Below, one piece after another: positions 12,537 to 16,523 of a stretch of 16,523 bases of DNA (its first letter is position 1; each line of letters starts with the position of its first letter). Origin of the DNA: Verrucomicrobiota bacterium (GTDB taxonomy: Bacteria; Verrucomicrobiota; Kiritimatiellia; CAIQIC01; Lenti-01). The position numbers and the translations under genes are program-made. Where the stretch lies: assembly GCA_003451935.1 (NCBI GenBank), contig DMJA01000178.1:1-16523 (forward strand), read 5' to 3'. The notes below the pieces were generated by a model. It was not told the DNA's origin, did no database searches, and saw nothing but the letters and a program-made list of their open reading frames with translations.

Positions 12537-15011
12537 ACGGACTTCCAGCGGCGCCGACGGCGCGCTTTCGAGTTCGTCCTTGTCCACGGCGATGACCATC
12601 AGGACTTTTTTCTGTGCGAGGGCTTCGGCGGGGAAGAAGTATTCGGCCTTTTCAGAGGAGGCGATTTCTTCTTGTCCGAACAGCTTCTTGTTCAGGATGC
12701 GGTAGCGCGCGATGTCTTTTTGCGGAGGCGCTTCCCACCGCAAGAACGCCCCATCGCTTTTCCATTCCACGGCGAGGTCCACAGGCGCATCGGGCAGGGG
12801 CTTGGTGGAGCCGGCGACCGGCTCTGACCACTCGCTTTCCAACCCGTCGGCATCGATGGCTTTCACGCGATAATATCGCGTCAGGGCCGAGGGAAGCCCT
12901 TCTTGCTTGAAGCCGCGCGTTTCCCCGATGGAAATCCGGCCGGCCTCGGCGAAGCCCCGGTCCGCCAGGGCGGAGGTTTCGATGACGTATTGCGCGATGT
13001 CTTTTTCCTTGTTGGCGGACCAAACGAGGCCGATGACGCGGGCCTTGCCCGCGCTCGCTTTGAGCCCCTTGGGCGTCTCCGGGACGACCTTGGTGGTGGC
13101 GGCGACGGCTTCGCACCATTCCGAACCCGCTTCGGCGGTGTTGACCGCGCGGATGCGATAGGCGTAGGCCGTGCCGTCCTTGAGCGGGGTTTTCACGCTG
13201 GCGCGCATGAAGCGGGAGGCCGCATCGCCCTCATCCACATGGCCTGCGGATTCAAGCCCGTCCACGCGGGCGATCCGAACGAAATCGCCGCCGTTTTCGG
13301 AGCGCTCGATTTCGTAGGCGATCACCTTTTCATCCGGCGAGGCGTCCCATGTCAGCTCGACCCGGCGCGGCAGGCCGGTGACGGCGGCGAGGCCTTCGAC
13401 CACGGGGGGCAGGGGGCGGGTCGTCGCCATCACGACGTCGGAATCGTCGCTTTCGGCGGTCACGTCGTTGATGGCGCGGACGCAATAGAAATAGGTGCGG
13501 TCATCCTCCAAGTCGCCGGGATCCTTGCCTCCATCGAGATGGGCGGCGCTTTCCCGCCCGTTGACGGAAGCCAGATAGGTGAAGGGCCCCGCATCGTTGT
13601 CGGAGCGGTACACGTCGTAGCGGACGACGTCTTCCTCGGGACTTGCCGCCCAGGACAGCGGAACGCAACGCACCTGGAGGCTTTCCGCGGCCAGGTCCCT
13701 TGGCGAGTCCGGCGGCGGCCGGGTGGCGATTTCAATCGGCTCGGAGGCCTCGCCAATGGAATCCACGCGGTTCACGGAACGGATGCGGTAGAGATAGGTC
13801 GTGGAATCCCGCAGCGGCGATGCGGCGGTGCCGCCTTCGCCGAAGGACGGGGCCGTCACTTCGCCGACTTGCGAATAGACTTCATCGGCCGCGTTGGCGC
13901 GCTCCACGAGGTATTTCACGACCCCCTCGGCATCGGAAGCGGTCCATGCTAGGTGCACCGCGCGACCGGCGGGGGTGTCGGCTTGGATGTCCGAAGGGGG
14001 ATTCGGCGGCGCGGCGGTCCTGCTGGGCTGGGCCTCGGTGGGGCCGCTTTCCTGTCCATCCGGTCCCACGGCGACCAGGCGGTAATAATAGGTGGTCGAA
14101 TCCTGCAACGGCGCGTTTCGCTCGCCGATATCGGAATAGCGGCCCCGCGATGCGGGCAGGGTCGCCAGCGGAATGAATGGGCCGTCCGGCGATTCCGCAC
14201 GCTCGATCCGGTATTTCACGGAACGGTCCGGCGGGGGAGTCCACTCCAGCGCCACTTCCCGCAAGCCCAGATCGGAAATCGCAAACATCTCGGGGCTGTC
14301 TGGCGGCGGCGTTTCCGGCCCGGCCGTGACAGGTCCGTCGGCGTATATGGGTTCATCGGCGCGGTCGCGTTCGCCGCGGGCGTCGTCATATTCCTCGTTG
14401 ACCTGGCGCTGCACCTTCCAATTCTGAACCAAACCCGCCACCATCTCATGCACGACGACGCGGGCGTGGCCGGACAGGGTGTCCAGCGGAGTCTCCGCCC
14501 GCCGCGCATGGCCGAGGCTCCACATCACGCGCCCGCTGTCGCAGTCGATCAACCGGATGGACGCGCCCACCACCGGATAGCTCCGTCCCCGGTGCGCCAC
14601 CGTCGCATATTCATCCACGGTGCCGAGGATGACGCCCTCCGCGCCCAGCATCTTGCCGGCCTCGATGGCGGCGGATTCCGACAGGCCCGAAAGCGCGAAT
14701 TCGGTCTCGCCCAGCACGCGGTCGATCTGGCCCCGTTCCACGAGGGTATAGCGCCTGGCCCGGAGCAGTTCCGTCACGAAGATGTCCGACACCGAGGAGC
14801 CGATCAATTCTGTCGGCGCCTTGAAGGGCATGACGGCCACTTTTTCGATCGACGAGGCCACGGGCGCGACATAGACGTTGGCATCGCTTTTGGTTTTCCT
14901 GAAATAGGCATCCTGGGCCGGTACCGGGGGAGGGCAGGCGAGCCAGGCCAATGCTCCGGCGAGCAGAAGACGGCCCAATCCTGATTTTTCAAAACGCAGA
15001 CAGACATTCAT
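12525..15011 (-). CDS. Exported CsgG-domain protein with six fibronectin type III domains
   Basis: The 828-residue protein is read from the ATG at 15011, which has a clear Shine-Dalgarno (15019-15024); an in-frame ATG at 15056 has none. The signal peptide spans 1-32 (VPA/QDA). A cysteine at 26 is not in a good lipobox, so cleavage by signal peptidase I is preferred. Residues ~55-200 form a CsgG/LpoB-like domain (KVAVMPFKAPTELIG, YTLVERGQI, GAEGVILGTVDEYATVAHRG), strikingly similar to the + strand lipoprotein at 10004-10591. After an acidic linker (205-238) come six fibronectin type III domains, approximately 239-333, 337-432, 436-531, 536-641, 645-737 and 741-828, each with the W...Y.v.R.....Y.YRv.A pattern and Pro-rich junctions. 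FN3 arrays usually act as spacers or binding modules outside the cytoplasm. Likely an elongated periplasmic or surface protein; function unknown. Confidence 0.85.
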   Translation of the reverse strand: MNVCLRFEKSGLGRLLLAGALAWLACPPPVPAQDAYFRKTKSDANVYVAPVASSIEKVAVMPFKAPTELIGSSVSDIFVTELLRARRYTLVERGQIDRVLGETEFALSGLSESAAIEAGKMLGAEGVILGTVDEYATVAHRGRSYPVVGASIRLIDCDSGRVMWSLGHARRAETPLDTLSGHARVVVHEMVAGLVQNWKVQRQVNEEYDDARGERDRADEPIYADGPVTAGPETPPPDSPEMFAISDLGLREVALEWTPPPDRSVKYRIERAESPDGPFIPLATLPASRGRYSDIGERNAPLQDSTTYYYRLVAVGPDGQESGPTEAQPSRTAAPPNPPSDIQADTPAGRAVHLAWTASDAEGVVKYLVERANAADEVYSQVGEVTAPSFGEGGTAASPLRDSTTYLYRIRSVNRVDSIGEASEPIEIATRPPPDSPRDLAAESLQVRCVPLSWAASPEEDVVRYDVYRSDNDAGPFTYLASVNGRESAAHLDGGKDPGDLEDDRTYFYCVRAINDVTAESDDSDVVMATTRPLPPVVEGLAAVTGLPRRVELTWDASPDEKVIAYEIERSENGGDFVRIARVDGLESAGHVDEGDAASRFMRASVKTPLKDGTAYAYRIRAVNTAEAGSEWCEAVAATTKVVPETPKGLKASAGKARVIGLVWSANKEKDIAQYVIETSALADRGFAEAGRISIGETRGFKQEGLPSALTRYYRVKAIDADGLESEWSEPVAGSTKPLPDAPVDLAVEWKSDGAFLRWEAPPQKDIARYRILNKKLFGQEEIASSEKAEYFFPAEALAQKKVLMVIAVDKDELESAPSAPLEVRPPK

Positions 15012-15018
15012 TTCCAAG

Positions 15019-15024
15019 CCTCCT
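15019..15024 (-). promoter_or_regulatory. Shine-Dalgarno deciding the start of the CsgG-FN3 gene
   Basis: On the minus strand AGGAGG stands 7 bases before the ATG at 15011 (read as CCTCCT on the plus strand). It supports this start over the in-frame ATG 45 bases upstream. Confidence 0.75.
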
Positions 15025-15064
15025 GCTTGAATGATTTGTTTGGGACCATGTCGCAATCAGCGGC

Positions 15065-15093
15065 AAAAGCAAAGAAAAAGCCGTTCACTCGGC
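15065..15093 (-). terminator. Possible intrinsic terminator after mdcA
   Basis: Read on the minus strand, GCCG-AGTGAA-CGGC is followed at once by TTTTTCTTTGCTTTT. The stem is only 4 bp but all G-C, and the U-rich tract is good. It starts 6 bp after the mdcA stop, so it may separate mdcA from the CsgG-FN3 gene on the same strand. No convincing promoter for the latter was seen in 15012-15065. Confidence 0.45.
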
Positions 15094-15099
15094 GAAGGG

Positions 15100-16523
15100 T
15101 CAGCCCTTGCAGCCTGCCGGAATGCGATACAAGCCGCCCGAGGCCTGGACCAGATCCTGCAGCGAATGGACAGGCAGGAGGTCGGGCGTGGCGATGGCGG
15201 GATCGAGCCCGAGGTCGGCCACCGTCTTGACGATGCCGGCGGAACGCAGGGATTCCTTCGTGGCGGCATCGACGGCCAGTCCGACGGGCGTGTCGCCCGC
15301 GACGGCGGCGACGGCCTTTTGGCGCGTCTCGCTGTCGGGGCACTTGTCGAGATAGGCGATGCCTACTTCGGTGACGATGTGCGTGACCTGGTCGCCCGCG
15401 ATCATTACCGGCGGCTCCGGGAAGATGCCATCCTTGTGAAGCTGTTGGGCGTCGAGCTCTTCGACGAACACCGGAATGTTCTTTTTCTCGGAACGCGTGG
15501 GGGTGATCTGGACGACCAGCTTGCGTCCGCGGAAAACCTGTTCGCGGGTGTAGCCCGCGGCCGTGGTGGCGGGCGTATTGTGGCGGCGGCCGGGAGGCGT
15601 GCCGCCAAGGTTCGGCGCGCCGCCGAACCCGGCAATCATGCCCTTGATGGCGGTGGACGAGTTGCCGAAGCGGTCGATTTGGAGAGTCGCGCCGATGAAG
15701 AGATCAATGGCGTAGAGCCCGGCGATGTGCGCGCAACAGCGGTTGGAGCGCATGAAGCCGTCGGGGCCGATGGCGAAAATGTCGGGCCGCGCCTGGACGT
15801 AATCCTCCATGCCGGGCTCGCCGCCGAACGCATAGACGTGCTCCACAAAGCCCGCCTCGATGGCCGGAATGAGCGTGGGATGCGGATTGAGCACCCAGCG
15901 CGTAGCGACCTTGCCTTTGAGGCCGAGCTGCGCCCCGTAGGTCGGCAGGAGCAGCTCGATCGCCGCGGTGGCGTAGCCGAGGCCGTGGTTGAGCGCCTGC
16001 ACGCCGTAGGGCTGGTAGATGCCCTTCAGCGCCATCATCGCCATCAGGATCTGCTGGTTCGTGATCTTGCCCGGATCGCGCGTGAAAAGCGGCTGGAGGT
16101 GGTAGTCCTCGTTCGTCACGACGATGAAATCGACCCACGACGCGGGAATGTCCACGCGCGGGAGTTGCGCGAGTTTCTGCTTCGCCTGCACGACGACGAC
16201 GCCCATCTTGAAGCGCGTGGCTTCGGCGATGGTCGGGGAATCCTCGGTGTTGTTGCCGGTGAAGATGTTGCCCGCTTCGTCGCAGGCCTCGGCGGCGAGG
16301 ATGGCGACCTGCGGATAGAGATCCACGAAGTAGCGGCCGTAGAGTTCGAGATAGGTATGGATCGCGCCGATCTTCACTTTCTTTTCGGCGGCAAGCTGGT
16401 AGAGGGCCTTTGACTGCGGGCCGGAATAGGCGAAATCCAGGCGGTCGGCAATGCCGAGGCGGAACAGGTCGAGATGCTCATTCAGGACCACGGTGGACTG
16501 CGTCATGTGCAGATGGTTGACCT
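15100..16523 (-). CDS. mdcA: Malonate decarboxylase alpha subunit (acyl-carrier-protein transferase), 5' part missing
   Basis: This frame is open from the right edge to the stop at 15100-15102, giving 473 visible residues. An ATG at 16506 is internal, because the residues before it (VNHLH) continue the family's conserved sequence. Family members are about 550 residues, so roughly 75 N-terminal residues lie outside the window. Diagnostic stretches include FAYSGPQSKALYQLA, TGNNTEDSPTIAEATRFK, FGGAPNLGG followed by GRRHNTPAT, and RSNRCCAHIAG. MdcA swaps acetyl for malonyl on the MdcC carrier protein (acetyl-S-ACP:malonate ACP transferase), the first step of malonate decarboxylation to acetate and CO2 in the cytoplasm. 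No mdcC, mdcD or mdcE follows within the window, so mdcA is the last gene of its unit or the other subunits lie upstream, beyond the right edge. The annotation is by motif recognition. Confidence 0.85.
   Translation of the reverse strand, partial: VNHLHMTQSTVVLNEHLDLFRLGIADRLDFAYSGPQSKALYQLAAEKKVKIGAIHTYLELYGRYFVDLYPQVAILAAEACDEAGNIFTGNNTEDSPTIAEATRFKMGVVVVQAKQKLAQLPRVDIPASWVDFIVVTNEDYHLQPLFTRDPGKITNQQILMAMMALKGIYQPYGVQALNHGLGYATAAIELLLPTYGAQLGLKGKVATRWVLNPHPTLIPAIEAGFVEHVYAFGGEPGMEDYVQARPDIFAIGPDGFMRSNRCCAHIAGLYAIDLFIGATLQIDRFGNSSTAIKGMIAGFGGAPNLGGTPPGRRHNTPATTAAGYTREQVFRGRKLVVQITPTRSEKKNIPVFVEELDAQQLHKDGIFPEPPVMIAGDQVTHIVTEVGIAYLDKCPDSETRQKAVAAVAGDTPVGLAVDAATKESLRSAGIVKTVADLGLDPAIATPDLLPVHSLQDLVQASGGLYRIPAGCKG

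Noticed and set aside
12903..14984. Long + strand frames opposite the CsgG-FN3 gene
   Set aside because: They are shadow frames of a gene with clear FN3 repeats, and no start signal supports them.
15012..15064. Promoter for the CsgG-FN3 gene
   Set aside because: TTGCCG-like hexamers lack a matching -10 element at 16-18 bp. A promoter is expected after the mdcA terminator, but I cannot place it.

Overview
The window reads as a GC-rich Gram-negative bacterium. Three predicted exported proteins carry lipoboxes compatible with outer-membrane lipoproteins, and others carry Sec signal peptides. A right-handed beta-helix protein ending in a DxDGNPRP...DIGAxEY tail, an exported GH66-type glycoside hydrolase and large poorly characterised envelope proteins together suggest the Verrucomicrobiota/Kiritimatiellota/Lentisphaerota neighbourhood (PVC group). 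That placement is inference; no rRNA or other phylogenetic marker is present.

Layout. Positions 1-12493 hold ten genes, all on the + strand, with gaps of 9-57 bp or a 4-bp overlap, so they may form one or two long transcription units. In order: the 3' part of a beta-helix surface protein; a SAM-dependent methyltransferase; an exported GH66 (dextranase-type) glycosidase; a small lipoprotein; a DUF2059-type periplasmic protein; a 1571-residue exported multidomain protein; a 200-aa lipoprotein; a 195-aa CsgG/LpoB-like lipoprotein; a 304-aa lipoprotein with a CsgG/FlgT-like domain; and an exported coiled-coil protein. Two genes on the - strand face them: an exported protein fusing a CsgG-like domain to six fibronectin type III domains (12525-15011), and, at the right edge, the 5'-truncated gene for malonate decarboxylase alpha subunit (mdcA). 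A GC-rich hairpin with a run of ten C lies at the convergent junction (about 12500-12536), and a short hairpin plus U-tract follows mdcA.

The most interesting part is 4117-15011. A giant exported protein has a glycine-zipper hydrophobic segment, Cys-rich and Ig-like regions, a Pro-rich linker, three related repeats and four Cys-based zinc-ribbon-like modules. It is encoded beside three predicted lipoproteins, a coiled-coil protein and two closely related CsgG-domain proteins in converging transcription units. I interpret this as an uncharacterised cell-envelope assembly or export system. The CsgG-like domains are short and appear to lack the long membrane hairpins of true CsgG, so a channel role is not supported; an LpoB/FlgT-like periplasmic scaffold is equally possible. 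The GH66 enzyme and mdcA look like ordinary metabolic genes.

I saw no tRNA, rRNA, CRISPR array, insertion sequence or integrase. No stretch longer than 100 bp lacks a gene.
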